A stretch of DNA of 64,000 bases from Paeniglutamicibacter terrestris (GTDB lineage Bacteria; Actinomycetota; Actinomycetes; Actinomycetales; Micrococcaceae): positions 310,001-374,000 of the forward strand of contig NZ_JAAWVT010000001.1 in the NCBI RefSeq assembly GCF_012271785.1, read 5' to 3'. Made by a program: the position numbers and the translations under genes. Below, one piece after another: positions 1 to 8,276 of this stretch. The notes below the pieces were generated by a model. It had not been told where the DNA came from. It was given only the letters and a program-made list of their open reading frames with translations, and made no database searches. How positions within the stretch are numbered: the first letter of the stretch is position 1; each line of letters opens with the position of its first letter.

Positions 1-262
1 GCTCTTCGCGTTCTCGCTGGTGTCCCTCGCGGTGATTTACCTGCGCCGTTCCTCCCCCGAGCTGCCGCGTACCTTCAAGGTGCCGCTGTACCCGGTGACC
101 CCGATCCTGGCGATCATCTTCTGCGTGTACCTGATGCTGAACCTCGGAGTGATCACCTGGGTGGTCTTCGGTATCTGGATCCTCGTCGGTGCCGCGCTCT
201 ACCTGGGCTACGGACGCCGCCACTCGGTGCTGGCCTCCGCGGGTGTCACTACGCGGCGCTAA
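1..262 (+). CDS. APC-type amino-acid permease, C-terminal end (partial)
   Basis: The gene enters from the left edge; the frame is open from base 2 and ends at TAA 260-262. About 86 residues remain. They include a Pro-rich cytoplasmic stretch (RTFKVPLYPVTPILAI) followed by two hydrophobic membrane segments and a short basic tail. This is the usual C-terminus of APC-superfamily amino-acid/polyamine permeases, where 'F+VP..P..P' precedes the last two helices. Substrate cannot be told from this part. A strong hairpin terminator follows 50 bases after the stop. Confidence 0.75.
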   Translation, partial: LFAFSLVSLAVIYLRRSSPELPRTFKVPLYPVTPILAIIFCVYLMLNLGVITWVVFGIWILVGAALYLGYGRRHSVLASAGVTTRR

Positions 263-300
263 GTACCGCCGACACCACCATGAGCACCGTGTGCTCTGTG

Positions 301-396
301 TGAGGTACAAAAATGCCCGGTGGGCAGAACCGTTTTCGGTTCTGCCCACCGGGCATTTGCCTGCCCTAAGTATCCGTAGATCGCGAAGTTGGAGCG
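301..396. repeat. Direct repeat copy 1 (terminator-bearing, ~95 bp)
   Basis: This stretch is closely matched by 1307-1407 in the same orientation. The shared part covers the flank before the hairpin, the whole hairpin, the 'TTTGCCTGCCC' after it, and a weaker match ending in TTGGAGC. The two copies bracket the lipoprotein gene 637-1275. The 397-636 interval holds no gene; it is AT-richer and presumably carries the lipoprotein promoter. Confidence 0.7.
313..356. terminator. Perfect 20-bp hairpin terminator
   Basis: Perfect inverted repeat: left arm 313-332, TTTT loop 333-336, right arm 337-356, preceded by an A run. It serves the permease gene on the + strand and could also work on the - strand. 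Confidence 0.85.
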
Positions 397-636
397 GCTG
401 CCGGTGTGCCTATTGCAACGGCTCCAGCGCACGCTTCGAACAATCCGGCCACCCCCCGTTTATTACTCGAAGATTGGCCTAGCAATGACGCCTGCTAAGA
501 GATTCCACGTTTTTCCTGGATTTTCCAGCGACGTCGAAAAATTTGCCAATGTTAATTCCGAATGCAGAGAAATAATCTTGGTTCGTCAGGCACTCAGGCT
601 ATGGTTACTTGAATATACAACTTCCTTGGAGGATTC

Positions 637-1275
637 ATGAACCACAAGTTTCTAGCTGTCGCTTCGCTTGCGACGCTGCTACTCACCGGCTGCGCAGACA
701 CTAACCAGGCCCCCACGGCGCCTGATGTTACTCCGATCGCATCGGGCAGCCCATCTTCCGCATCGACGGAGCCTTCAGCGGCTACGCCAAGCGCTACTGC
801 GGAAACAAGTGATCGCGGAAACTTGATTAAAGTAATTGGTCAACCAGCGGGCACCGTCAATACCGCAGGCGACCAAACTGTGAGCTTTGTTGTAAAGAAA
901 ATCGATATGAAGATCAAGTGCAATGCTCCGTATGCAACGAAGGCTGAGAACGGTCATTTGATCGGCATCAAGATGGACGTACAGACGTTCAAGGAGCTCA
1001 ATGATCCAGACTATCCGGGTATGACTTTCGACGCGCATCCAAGTTCTTGGACATTCATATCCAAAGAAGGAACAACATTCAATGGCGATCTCGGCACATC
1101 ATCTGCCTTCATGTGCCTCGAAGATGACGATCAATTGCCGAACAGCATCGGGCCAGCTCAGAAGGCCACGGGGTGGATCGTACTTGATGTGCCCGCAACA
1201 ACTGGCACCCTCATCTTCTCCACGCAGCCAGGCACTGGATGGGAATGGGAGTTAGCAGAAGGTCCTAACGCTTAG
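637..1275 (+). CDS. Secreted lipoprotein of unknown function
   Basis: 212 residues. The N-terminus is a lipoprotein signal: Lys4, a hydrophobic core, then lipobox LTGC with the lipidated Cys at 19. It is followed by a Thr/Ser/Ala/Pro-rich linker (about 20-65) and a compact domain with two cysteines (in IKCNAPYATK and FMCLED) that could form a disulfide outside the cell. The start is well set by TTGGAGGA at 627-633. The fold resembles small Ig-like DUF4352-type extracellular domains (inference). Base composition is clearly less GC-rich than either flank, and the gene sits between two copies of a terminator repeat, which suggests acquisition as a cassette. Confidence 0.8.
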   Translation: MNHKFLAVASLATLLLTGCADTNQAPTAPDVTPIASGSPSSASTEPSAATPSATAETSDRGNLIKVIGQPAGTVNTAGDQTVSFVVKKIDMKIKCNAPYATKAENGHLIGIKMDVQTFKELNDPDYPGMTFDAHPSSWTFISKEGTTFNGDLGTSSAFMCLEDDDQLPNSIGPAQKATGWIVLDVPATTGTLIFSTQPGTGWEWELAEGPNA

Positions 1276-1306
1276 CTCTTGATCTTCGCTCAAGCTTGAC
1301 CTTCGG

Positions 1307-1407
1307 TGAGTCACAAAAAAGGCCCGGTGGGCAGAACCGTTTGCGGTTCTGTCCACCGGGCTTTTGCCTGCCCGTCAGGGCGGTTAGATCGCCAGGTTGG
1401 AGCAGCG
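1307..1407. repeat. Direct repeat copy 2 (terminator-bearing)
   Basis: Second copy of the repeat at 301-396. It abuts the stop codon of the siderophore ATPase gene at 1409. The hairpin differs from copy 1 at a few bases, including one G-U replacement, so the duplication is not brand new. Confidence 0.7.
1315..1365. terminator. Bidirectional hairpin terminator between convergent genes
   Basis: An 18-bp stem (1322-1339 with 1344-1361, one G-U pair) lies between an A run (1315-1320) and TTTT (1362-1365). It can stop both the lipoprotein transcript and the siderophore operon. Confidence 0.85.
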
Positions 1408-1408
1408 T

Positions 1409-2164
1409 TTAGTAGTAAACGGCGAGCGGGCCGCGCGGGCCGTCAATGACCGTCACAGGGGTCTCAAAGACCCGGGTGAGGACATCGTCTCGCATGATCT
1501 CCGCCGGGGTGCCAAACTCAACGACCTTGCCGTGCTTCACCGCGCAGATGTGATCGGCATAGTGCCCGGCAAAATTGATATCGTGCAGCACAATCACGAT
1601 GGTGCGGCCCAATTCCTCAGCGGCCCGGCGCAGGTGCGCCATCATCTGCACCGAGTGCGCCATATCCAGATTGTTCAGCGGCTCATCCAGCAGCACGTAC
1701 TCGGTGTCTTGGGCCAGCACCATCGCCACGTAGGCGCGCTGACGCTGTCCACCGGAAAGTTCGTCGAGGTACCGAGCCTCCAGCGCACCGAGATCCAGGA
1801 AGTCGATGGAGCGGGAAACGATGAGCTCATCCGCCGCGCTCAGCCGTCCCTTGGAATGTGGGAAACGGCCAAAACCCACCAGCTGCCGCACGGTCAGGCG
1901 GGTGACAAAGTGGTTTTCTTGGCGCAGGATCGAGACGATTTTGGCCAAATCTTTTGAGGCCGTGGAGGCCACATCAAAGCCGGAAATCGAGATGGTGCCC
2001 TCATCGATGCCCATCAACCGCCCGACCATGGTCAGCAGTGTTGATTTACCGGCACCGTTGGGACCCACCAGCGCGGTGATGCCACCGGCGGGGATGCTGA
2101 TGCTGACCGGACCAATGGCGACGTCGTTGCTGTACTTCTTGTGGACGTTCTCGAGGGTGATCAC
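1409..2164 (-). CDS. Ferric-siderophore ABC transporter ATP-binding protein
   Basis: 251 residues from a GTG at 2164 that overlaps the permease stop by 4 bases (GTGA), the usual sign of coupled translation. Walker A is GPNGAGKST, the Q-loop region is LRQENHF, the signature is LSGGQRQRA, Walker B is YVLLDEP, and the switch His is in IVLHD. These place it in the FecE/FepC ATPase family. The order binding protein-permease-permease-ATPase resembles Bacillus yclNOPQ-type and related catechol or citrate-type siderophore importers. It powers uptake through the two permeases encoded just upstream. The open frame continues far upstream of 2164, but that part lies inside the permease gene in another frame. 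Confidence 0.92.
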   Translation of the reverse strand: MITLENVHKKYSNDVAIGPVSISIPAGGITALVGPNGAGKSTLLTMVGRLMGIDEGTISISGFDVASTASKDLAKIVSILRQENHFVTRLTVRQLVGFGRFPHSKGRLSAADELIVSRSIDFLDLGALEARYLDELSGGQRQRAYVAMVLAQDTEYVLLDEPLNNLDMAHSVQMMAHLRRAAEELGRTIVIVLHDINFAGHYADHICAVKHGKVVEFGTPAEIMRDDVLTRVFETPVTVIDGPRGPLAVYY

Positions 2165-3219
2165 AAGCGGCCCTTTCGCAGGATGAAGATGAGGAAGACG
2201 GTGCCACCGATGACCTCGATGATGATCGAGACCACGCCCTGGGCGTAGAACAGGTTTTTCATGATGAAGTAGGCGCCGGACAGGATGACAAAACCGGTCA
2301 ACACCGCCACGGGGAAAATGTAGCGGTGATCGTAGGTGTCGGCCAGTTGGTAGGCCAGGGTGGCCACCAGGAAGCCGAGGAAGGTCATCGGGCCGATCAA
2401 TGCGGTGGAGACGGCCATCAGGATCGAGACCAACAGCAGGGTCTTCATGACCTCGCGGCGATGATTGATCCCGAGGTTGATGCTGGTCTCCTTGCCCAGA
2501 GACACCACGTTCAGGCGTCGGGCATTGAGGATCAGCCCGGTGCCGGCCAGCAGGCATAGCGGGATGGCAATTGGGAAGTAGGAGGGGTCGGCGTTGGCCA
2601 CCGAACCGAAAAGTCGGGCGGTGAGTACGTCGAATTCGCTCGGGGAAAGTAGGCGCTGCATGAAGGTGGAGACCGACCCCAACCCGGCACCGATGATGAT
2701 GCCCACCAGCAGCATGATCTGGATGTTGCCGTACTTGCCCGAGAGCAGCCACCCGTAGAGTGCCACCGAGAGCGCGACCATGATCAGCACCTGGAGCACA
2801 AATTGCCCCACACCCTGGATCGCGACCACGCCGGCGGCTCCCAGCAGGAAGACCGCCGCGGTCTGCACCGCAACATACAGGGATTCAAAACCCATGATGG
2901 AGGGGGTGATGATGCGGTTATTTGTCACGGTTTGGAAGCTGACGGTGGCAATGGCCTGGCAGAAAGCCACCACCAGCATGACCAGCACATTGCTGGCCCG
3001 CATCTGCGCGATCAGCCAGAAGCCCCGGGATCCCGGAGGCATCGGGTTATCCCAGGCCAGTAGGCCGAAGCCGAAGCCCAGGGACAAAACGATGAGGATG
3101 GACAGCACGATCCAGTAGCGCTTGCCCACTTTTTTACTGGGCAGTGGCCCGGAGGAACGCCTATTTCCTGCCCGAAGCTTCGGGGTGGTGCGCGGTGCGG
3201 TGATCGTTGTTTCAGCCAT
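2161..3219 (-). CDS. Ferric-siderophore ABC transporter permease 2
   Basis: 352 residues, FecCD/BtuC family. It has a basic N-terminal tail of about 30 residues, then a first helix (YWIVLSILIVLSLGFGFGLL) and about nine more hydrophobic helices. Family motifs such as ITPSIMGFESLY and GPMTFLGFLVATLAYQL (cytoplasmic ATPase-coupling region) are visible. It overlaps the preceding permease gene by 8 bases and the ATPase gene by 4, so all three are one translational unit. With its partner it forms the membrane channel that accepts the iron complex from the lipoprotein at 4297-5280. Confidence 0.92.
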   Translation of the reverse strand: MAETTITAPRTTPKLRAGNRRSSGPLPSKKVGKRYWIVLSILIVLSLGFGFGLLAWDNPMPPGSRGFWLIAQMRASNVLVMLVVAFCQAIATVSFQTVTNNRIITPSIMGFESLYVAVQTAAVFLLGAAGVVAIQGVGQFVLQVLIMVALSVALYGWLLSGKYGNIQIMLLVGIIIGAGLGSVSTFMQRLLSPSEFDVLTARLFGSVANADPSYFPIAIPLCLLAGTGLILNARRLNVVSLGKETSINLGINHRREVMKTLLLVSILMAVSTALIGPMTFLGFLVATLAYQLADTYDHRYIFPVAVLTGFVILSGAYFIMKNLFYAQGVVSIIIEVIGGTVFLIFILRKGRL

Positions 3220-4192
3220 TTCGACGCTGCCTTAGAAGTAGTGCAATGAACACGACCGCGCCCAGCACGCCGAGGATCAGCGAGACCGGAACCTCGAAGG
3301 GCATGATGATGGTGCGGCCCACCAGATCACAGACCGTCACGATGCCTACGCCCAGCAGCACCACCCATGGGAGGTTCCCGCGTAGGTCATCACCGCGGAA
3401 CATGGAGACGATGTTGGGCACGATTAAACCGAGGAAGGGCAGGTTGCCCACCACCACGGTGACAACACCGGTAGCGATGGCGATCAGCCCGGTGCCCAGG
3501 AACATCACCTGTTTGTAGTTCAGCCCGACGTTAGTGGCGATTTCCTCACCCAGTCCCGCCACGGTGAAGCGGTCGGCCACCAGGAAGATGGCCACAGCGA
3601 CGATGGCCACGATCCACAGCACCTCATACTGGCCGCGCAGGATCGAGGTGAAGGAGCCCGCGAACCAGATCCCCAGGGACTGGAGCATATCGGTCTGTAG
3701 GGCGATGAAAGTGGAGATGGCACCCACCACGGATCCGAGCATGATGCCCACGATTGGTACGGTGAGAGAAGCCTTGAGCGAGACGCGGCGCAGGAAGAGG
3801 AAGAAGACCATGGTGCCGATGAACGCGGCCAGAATCGCGAAGGTCATCTTTGTCAGCAGATCCGCACCGGGGTTCACGATCATCACCAGCAGCAGGCCCA
3901 GGCCGGCCCACTCGGTGGTTCCGGTGGTAGTGGGTTCCACAAAGCGGTTCTGCGTCAGCAACTGCATGACCAGTCCACTCATGGCCATCGCCGCACCGGC
4001 CAAGACCAGCGCGATGGTGCGCGGAATGCGGGTGATGGCAAACATTTCCCCGCCGTCTTGGGCACCAAAGATGTCATACACACCGGTAAACAAGGAAATG
4101 ACCAAGAGGACGGCCACCACCACGATGCCGATGATCAATTTGGGTTCAAAGAGCCTGCCCTTGGAGGCTGCGCGCAGCGCGGTGGTGCTCAT
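3212..4192 (-). CDS. Ferric-siderophore ABC transporter permease 1
   Basis: 326 residues, FecCD/BtuC family, about ten predicted helices. Motifs include FAITRIPRTIALVLAGAAMA near residue 55 and GNLPFLGLIVPNIVSMFRGDD, the cytoplasmic loop that contacts the ATPase. It is the first permease of the operon and follows the binding-protein gene after a 104-bp gap with a strong stem-loop. That arrangement lets the binding protein be made in excess over the membrane parts. The substrate is inferred to be a ferric siderophore from the family and the iron box upstream of the operon. Confidence 0.92.
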   Translation of the reverse strand: MSTTALRAASKGRLFEPKLIIGIVVVAVLLVISLFTGVYDIFGAQDGGEMFAITRIPRTIALVLAGAAMAMSGLVMQLLTQNRFVEPTTTGTTEWAGLGLLLVMIVNPGADLLTKMTFAILAAFIGTMVFFLFLRRVSLKASLTVPIVGIMLGSVVGAISTFIALQTDMLQSLGIWFAGSFTSILRGQYEVLWIVAIVAVAIFLVADRFTVAGLGEEIATNVGLNYKQVMFLGTGLIAIATGVVTVVVGNLPFLGLIVPNIVSMFRGDDLRGNLPWVVLLGVGIVTVCDLVGRTIIMPFEVPVSLILGVLGAVVFIALLLRQRRNG

Positions 4193-4228
4193 GTCTTGTT
4201 CGTCATTTCACGTCGTCTCCGGACGCAG

Positions 4229-4272
4229 AAAAGTGGTGGGTTATGCCTCCGCGAGGCAAAACCACCACTTTT
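4229..4272 (-). terminator. Intra-operon stem-loop (attenuating terminator)
   Basis: Outer stem 4229-4242 with 4259-4272 (one mismatch) and inner stem 4244-4249 with 4253-4258. Read on the - strand the arm ends in T residues. It lies between the binding-protein stop and the first permease start, where partial termination would lower expression of the membrane genes. Confidence 0.65.
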
Positions 4273-4296
4273 CCGCTCAACTATCGTTGGAAATTG

Positions 4297-5280
4297 TTAC
4301 TTGCCTTCAAACGCATCAGCCACGGAGTTGAAGAACTCGGTGTAGGTCTGAATGCCCTCGTTGGTGTAGGTATCGGCCGGCATGTACACGATGTTGCCGT
4401 TCTTCGAGGCGGTCACGTTCTTCAGTGCCTCGGAGCTGTCCAAAAGTTCATTGGCCGGCTCGTAGCTCGGGTCATCGGCGCTGACGGCAGCGTCGCGGTC
4501 CATGGCCAGGATCCAGTCCGGGTTGGAGCTGGCGATGGCCTCAACGGAGATGTCATCACCCTGGTGATCTTCGGAGGAGTCTTTTACCTCAAGGGCCGGG
4601 GTCAGACCCAAGATGTCAAAGATGGGGCCGAGTGTGCGGCCGTTGGAGGGTGCGGCGTAACCGATCTCGCCACCAGAGGTGATCACTGCCATGACCTTTT
4701 CGCCGGGCTTGTAGGCTGCCTTGGCGCGGGCGATGGCGGCGTCGAGCTCATCATTAAGCTTCTTGGCTTCGGTCTGCTTGCCGAAGACCTCACCCAGTGC
4801 GGTGGTCTGACGCTTCAGTTCGGCGTCCAACGGCTGATCGTCACGCGGGTCCAGTTCCAGGACGGTGGCGTTGGGGGCCAGCGTGGTGAACTTGTCGTGG
4901 AACTGAGCGAAGCGCTGACCGTTGATGATCAGATCCGGTTCCACGGCTACCACTGCTTCAAGGTTGGGCTCCTTGTGGCTGCCCAAGTCGATGATGCTGG
5001 CATCCTTCTTGTACTTGGAGGTGCCTGGCATCAGTGCCACGGCGCCGGCGCTCAGCTTCACGTCCCAGTCGGCCAGGGTCTCAAAGGTGCGGTTGTCGGT
5101 AGCAACGACAGATTTCAACGGCAGTTTGATGCTCTGCTCACCGTTGTTGTCTTCCACGGTGATGGTGGAGCCGGCTGCTGCGGCATTTTCCGTCGGAGCC
5201 TCGCTCGTGGAACCGCAAGCAGTCAATGTGAGAGCAGCTGCACCGATGAGTACGCCAAGACGCAATTTCAGAGAAGACAT
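4297..5280 (-). CDS. Siderophore-binding lipoprotein (periplasmic-binding family)
   Basis: 327 residues. A lipoprotein signal ends in lipobox LTAC with Cys22. The rest is a helical-backbone binding protein of the FepB/YclQ/CeuE group: N-lobe motifs GTSKYKKDASIIDLG and VVAVEPDLIINGQRF, and C-lobe motifs SNPDWILAMDRDAA and NIVYMPADTYTNEG. It captures the ferric complex outside the membrane and delivers it to the two permeases. The start follows a good ribosome site (AGGAAA). It is first in the operon, with a candidate IdeR/DtxR operator 67 bases upstream, so iron repression is expected. The exact siderophore cannot be read from the sequence. Confidence 0.92.
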   Translation of the reverse strand: MSSLKLRLGVLIGAAALTLTACGSTSEAPTENAAAAGSTITVEDNNGEQSIKLPLKSVVATDNRTFETLADWDVKLSAGAVALMPGTSKYKKDASIIDLGSHKEPNLEAVVAVEPDLIINGQRFAQFHDKFTTLAPNATVLELDPRDDQPLDAELKRQTTALGEVFGKQTEAKKLNDELDAAIARAKAAYKPGEKVMAVITSGGEIGYAAPSNGRTLGPIFDILGLTPALEVKDSSEDHQGDDISVEAIASSNPDWILAMDRDAAVSADDPSYEPANELLDSSEALKNVTASKNGNIVYMPADTYTNEGIQTYTEFFNSVADAFEGK

Positions 5281-5346
5281 GATTTCCTAACCGTGGTGCG
5301 ATGCCCACAATCATTGGGGACATCGTTTATCTTTCAAGTTCTTCCG

Positions 5347-5365
5347 GTAGCTTAGCCTAGCCTTA
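5347..5365 (-). promoter_or_regulatory. Candidate IdeR/DtxR iron box
   Basis: On the - strand the 19-mer TAAGGCTAGGCTAAGCTAC matches 15 of 19 positions of the classical box TTAGGTTAGGCTAACCTAA, including the whole TAGGCTAA core. It sits 67 bases upstream of the siderophore-binding lipoprotein start, where an iron-loaded repressor would block the promoter. The rest of 5366-5662 has no convincing gene; the short frames there have no family-like content. Confidence 0.65.
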
Positions 5366-5530
5366 CTCAATTAAACCAATGAAACATGCCCTTGCCGGCT
5401 GACGCTATAGCGGCCCACCTCAGCCCTCCACAAGGACTCGGCACAATGAAATTTTGGCCCCCTGACCACCACTGACCCGTAAATACGCGGCGCAGGCGCC
5501 GCCGACCGCTGCGGATGCCTGGCACACCAC

Positions 5531-5573
5531 AAGGGCGAGTTAGCGTGATGGGAACCACACTCACTCGCCCTTT
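5531..5573 (-). terminator. Terminator of the FtsX/LolD-type ABC operon
   Basis: A 10-bp stem 5531-5540 with 5563-5572, about 90 bases beyond the stop of the gene ending at 5663 (- strand). The loop holds a second small GTG/CAC helix. Confidence 0.55.
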
Positions 5574-5662
5574 GTGACGTAAAACTACCCATTGTCTGCC
5601 TTTGACCGATTCTGCCGCGGTCGGCTGGTGTTCGCAGCCGTCTGTGGCACCGCCGATTGCCT

Positions 5663-6979
5663 CTAGTGAGCCAACGTTTGGCTCACGGGAGTCATGGCCA
5701 CCGCGCCGCGGACGGCCAGCACGCCAACCACCAGGGTCAACAGGATCACCGCCACCGACAGCGGGGCAAAGATGATCGCCATACCCGCCAGCGGGAAGAC
5801 CAGTGCGGCACTGACGATGATCGAGCCAATGCCCATGCCAATGACCGGGGCCATGACCGAACCGACGCGGGCACGCTCCATGACCGCTGGTTCCATGCCG
5901 AGTTTGTGCAATCCCGCGTAGAGGTCAGCTCGGTCTAAGGTTGCCGCCGCCTGGGTAATGGCGGTGGAGCACGCCACCGAGATGAAGGAAACCGCGATGG
6001 TCAGCAGCACACCGGTCATCACATCGGTTGCCAGAAGTGCGTCAGGAGAATTCGGATCCATCCCGGTGCCGGTGGAGTTCATCAGTGCCGCTCCGCTGCC
6101 ACCGACCACCGCCACAAATGCGGTCATGGCGATACCCGAGACCTGTCGCCAGGCCTGGGCCGGGTTTTCTAGGATCATGCGCGCGGCAAGTAACTGCGCC
6201 GGCGACTTCGCCTTCTTCAGCTTGGCCTTGCCAATCAGCGCCACCGCCCACGGTCCCACCAGATTCAGCGCACCGATTCCCATGGCAAACCCGGTGAGCA
6301 GAACACCCACCATGATGGCCAGGGATGCCACGGAACCGATCACGGAGAAGACCAGCGAGATGCAAATGATGAGCCCCAGTACCACCACCGCGCGGATCCA
6401 GCGCGGTTTCGGCGTCACGGTGCGGTTGCGTACGCCCAGTGGGGAGACAATGATTTTGCGCAGTCCCACCGCACCGGAGAGCGCGGCGACCAGCACCACG
6501 CCGGCAATGACCAGGGCGATGATGCGCGGATCTAGCCACATCGCCGATCCGATGGCCGATCCCTGAAAGTGCACCAGCCCCACAGCCGGTGCCATTGCGG
6601 CATAAAGCAGCACGCCGCCCAGTGCTCCGGCGAGCGCCGTGGCCGCGGATTCGAGCATGGTGATGCCCACGACCAGCCCCGGTGTTCCGCCGAGCAGGCG
6701 CACGGTGGACAGACGAGTGTCTTGGCTGCGGGCCGAGAGGCGGGCCGCTGCGGCGCCGAGCACCGCTAGGGGCACCACCAGCAAGACCACCGCCAGCGCG
6801 GCGAGCACTTGGTACATCCCCGTCAGCTCGTTCTGCACACGATCGAAGGACAGCGCTCCGGCGGTGACGATGAGGACCAGGGCACAGACCAGCGTGTAGG
6901 CCCCGGCCGTGAGTAACAGAGGGCCGCGACGTCCGCGGCTGGGTTTGCCCAGGAGCCAGGCCAGAGAAAGAGTGCGCAT
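5663..6979 (-). CDS. FtsX-like ABC transporter permease
   Basis: 438 residues from ATG 6979, directly linked to the ATPase stop (TAATG, one shared base). The first helix is at about residues 20-45, then two groups of three helices separated by loops, ending in a C-terminal block (VILLTLVVGVLAVRGAVAM). The LSTVRLLGGTPG and LYAGLHKLGMEP stretches are the cytoplasmic coupling segments typical of FtsX/MacB-type permeases. Such permeases act mechanically rather than as classical importers, often moving lipids, lipoproteins or antimicrobial peptides. No sensor kinase is adjacent, so a bacitracin-type detox module cannot be claimed. Confidence 0.85.
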   Translation of the reverse strand: MRTLSLAWLLGKPSRGRRGPLLLTAGAYTLVCALVLIVTAGALSFDRVQNELTGMYQVLAALAVVLLVVPLAVLGAAAARLSARSQDTRLSTVRLLGGTPGLVVGITMLESAATALAGALGGVLLYAAMAPAVGLVHFQGSAIGSAMWLDPRIIALVIAGVVLVAALSGAVGLRKIIVSPLGVRNRTVTPKPRWIRAVVVLGLIICISLVFSVIGSVASLAIMVGVLLTGFAMGIGALNLVGPWAVALIGKAKLKKAKSPAQLLAARMILENPAQAWRQVSGIAMTAFVAVVGGSGAALMNSTGTGMDPNSPDALLATDVMTGVLLTIAVSFISVACSTAITQAAATLDRADLYAGLHKLGMEPAVMERARVGSVMAPVIGMGIGSIIVSAALVFPLAGMAIIFAPLSVAVILLTLVVGVLAVRGAVAMTPVSQTLAH

Positions 6980-7752
6980 TAGTTCGTGTCTCCCGCAGCG
7001 GACCGCTGGGTCGAGGCACCCTGGGTGGCTGCCACCTGGGCCAGAATGCGTCCATCCCGCAGGTGGATGACGCGATCGCATTGGGCGGCAACATCCGCGT
7101 CGTGCGTGACCATGATCAAGGTGTTCCCGCGCCCCACGGTGGAATTCAGCAGGATGCTCAAAACCTCGGCACCGGTCGCCGAGTCGAGGGCACCGGTGGG
7201 TTCATCGGCGAAGGTCACCCGCGCGCCGGTCACCTGGGCACGGGCAATCGCCACACGTTGTGCCTGGCCGCCGGAGAGCTGGCCAATGCGCCGCTCCTCC
7301 ATGCCAGCCAGACCCAGTGCGCCGAGCCACTGTGTGGCTTGTTCCTGTGCGGCAGCGCGCGGTACGCCATTAATCATCAGCGCCATCATCACGTTTTCCA
7401 CCGCGGTGAGTTCGGGGATCAGCAGCCCCGACTGAAAAACAAAGCCGAAGGATTCGCGGCGGAGTTTTGAGCGTTCCTTTTCTCCCAGCGTGGCAATATC
7501 CCGCGGCGTAGCTGCGGAGGTGCTCAGGAGTACCGAACCGAAGTCGGGCCGTTCAATACCCGCCAGGGTGTGTAACAGGGTGGATTTTCCCGAACCCGAG
7601 GGGCCCATGATGGCCACGGATTCTCCGGCACGGATATCCAGGTTCACGCCATCTAGCGCCAAGGTAGATCCATAGGCGCGGCGTAGGTCCCGGGCACTGA
7701 GCACGGGGTGGGTGTTAAGAGTGTTCCCGGAGGCGGGATGAGCTTCGATCAT
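6979..7752 (-). CDS. ABC transporter ATP-binding protein (LolD/MacB type)
   Basis: 257 residues. Walker A GPSGSGKST, Q-loop FVFQSGLLIPELTAVENV, signature LSGGQAQRVAIARA, Walker B VTFADEPTGALDS and H-loop MVTHD. The 'DEPTGALDS' form is characteristic of ATPases that pair with FtsX-type permeases, such as the one encoded next. An extra N-terminal 15 residues precede the ATPase fold. The gene is first in a two-gene operon and diverges from the small CxxC protein at 7904. Confidence 0.9.
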   Translation of the reverse strand: MIEAHPASGNTLNTHPVLSARDLRRAYGSTLALDGVNLDIRAGESVAIMGPSGSGKSTLLHTLAGIERPDFGSVLLSTSAATPRDIATLGEKERSKLRRESFGFVFQSGLLIPELTAVENVMMALMINGVPRAAAQEQATQWLGALGLAGMEERRIGQLSGGQAQRVAIARAQVTGARVTFADEPTGALDSATGAEVLSILLNSTVGRGNTLIMVTHDADVAAQCDRVIHLRDGRILAQVAATQGASTQRSAAGDTN

Positions 7753-7903
7753 GCAACAAGCTTGTCAAATCCCATGGCCTGCGGCATCGGAGCAGATGAT
7801 GATCTCGCAGCCTTCACTCTCCTACCCAGGGTGGAGCCCGCCCGGGCGCTGGTGCCGGGAAGCGCGGGAATGTCCCGGGCCCCGGGGTGGTTGAAGCACG
7901 GTG

Positions 7904-8164
7904 ATGGAACTCGTTCTTTACACCTCAGCCTTCTGCGCACCGTGTGTGCGTGCCCGCTCCGTCCTCGGTCAGGCCCGGGCGCTACTACCCGCCGCCCAGA
8001 TCATTGAGGTGGATGTGCTCTCACATCTGGAGGAAGCCGAGACCGCGGGCATCACCTCCACGCCCACCCTGGTGGTGAGCCGGGGCGGCATCGAGGTGTT
8101 TCGGGCCACCGGTGTGCCAAGCGTTCCCCAGCTTCTAGCGGCCGCAGCACTCGCCCTCGACTAG
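7904..8164 (+). CDS. Small thioredoxin/glutaredoxin-fold protein
   Basis: 86 residues from ATG 7904; a GTG one codon earlier (7901) is an equal option. The start MELVLYTSAFCAPCVRAR gives a beta strand followed by a CAPC redox motif at the head of helix 1, and ITSTPTLVV supplies the cis-proline loop. This is a single-domain thiol-disulfide protein without a signal peptide, so it should act in the cytoplasm, either as a reductant or as a thiol carrier. No clear ribosome site is seen. Partner proteins are unknown; the divergent ABC operon does not suggest one. Confidence 0.8.
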   Translation: MELVLYTSAFCAPCVRARSVLGQARALLPAAQIIEVDVLSHLEEAETAGITSTPTLVVSRGGIEVFRATGVPSVPQLLAAAALALD

Positions 8165-8276
8165 CGAATTTCCCGACCTGACGTGGGATCGAGCGATCGC
8201 CCCGGACCGTTTTCGGGCCGGTGTGCCAGCGGGGCGACGATGAGTGGGTTCGCGGTGGTGGGTTTTATTGTGAACA

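Noticed and set aside
5367-5592. Two overlapping - strand frames near the iron box
   Set aside because: No ribosome site or family features; they lie in the promoter and terminator interval.
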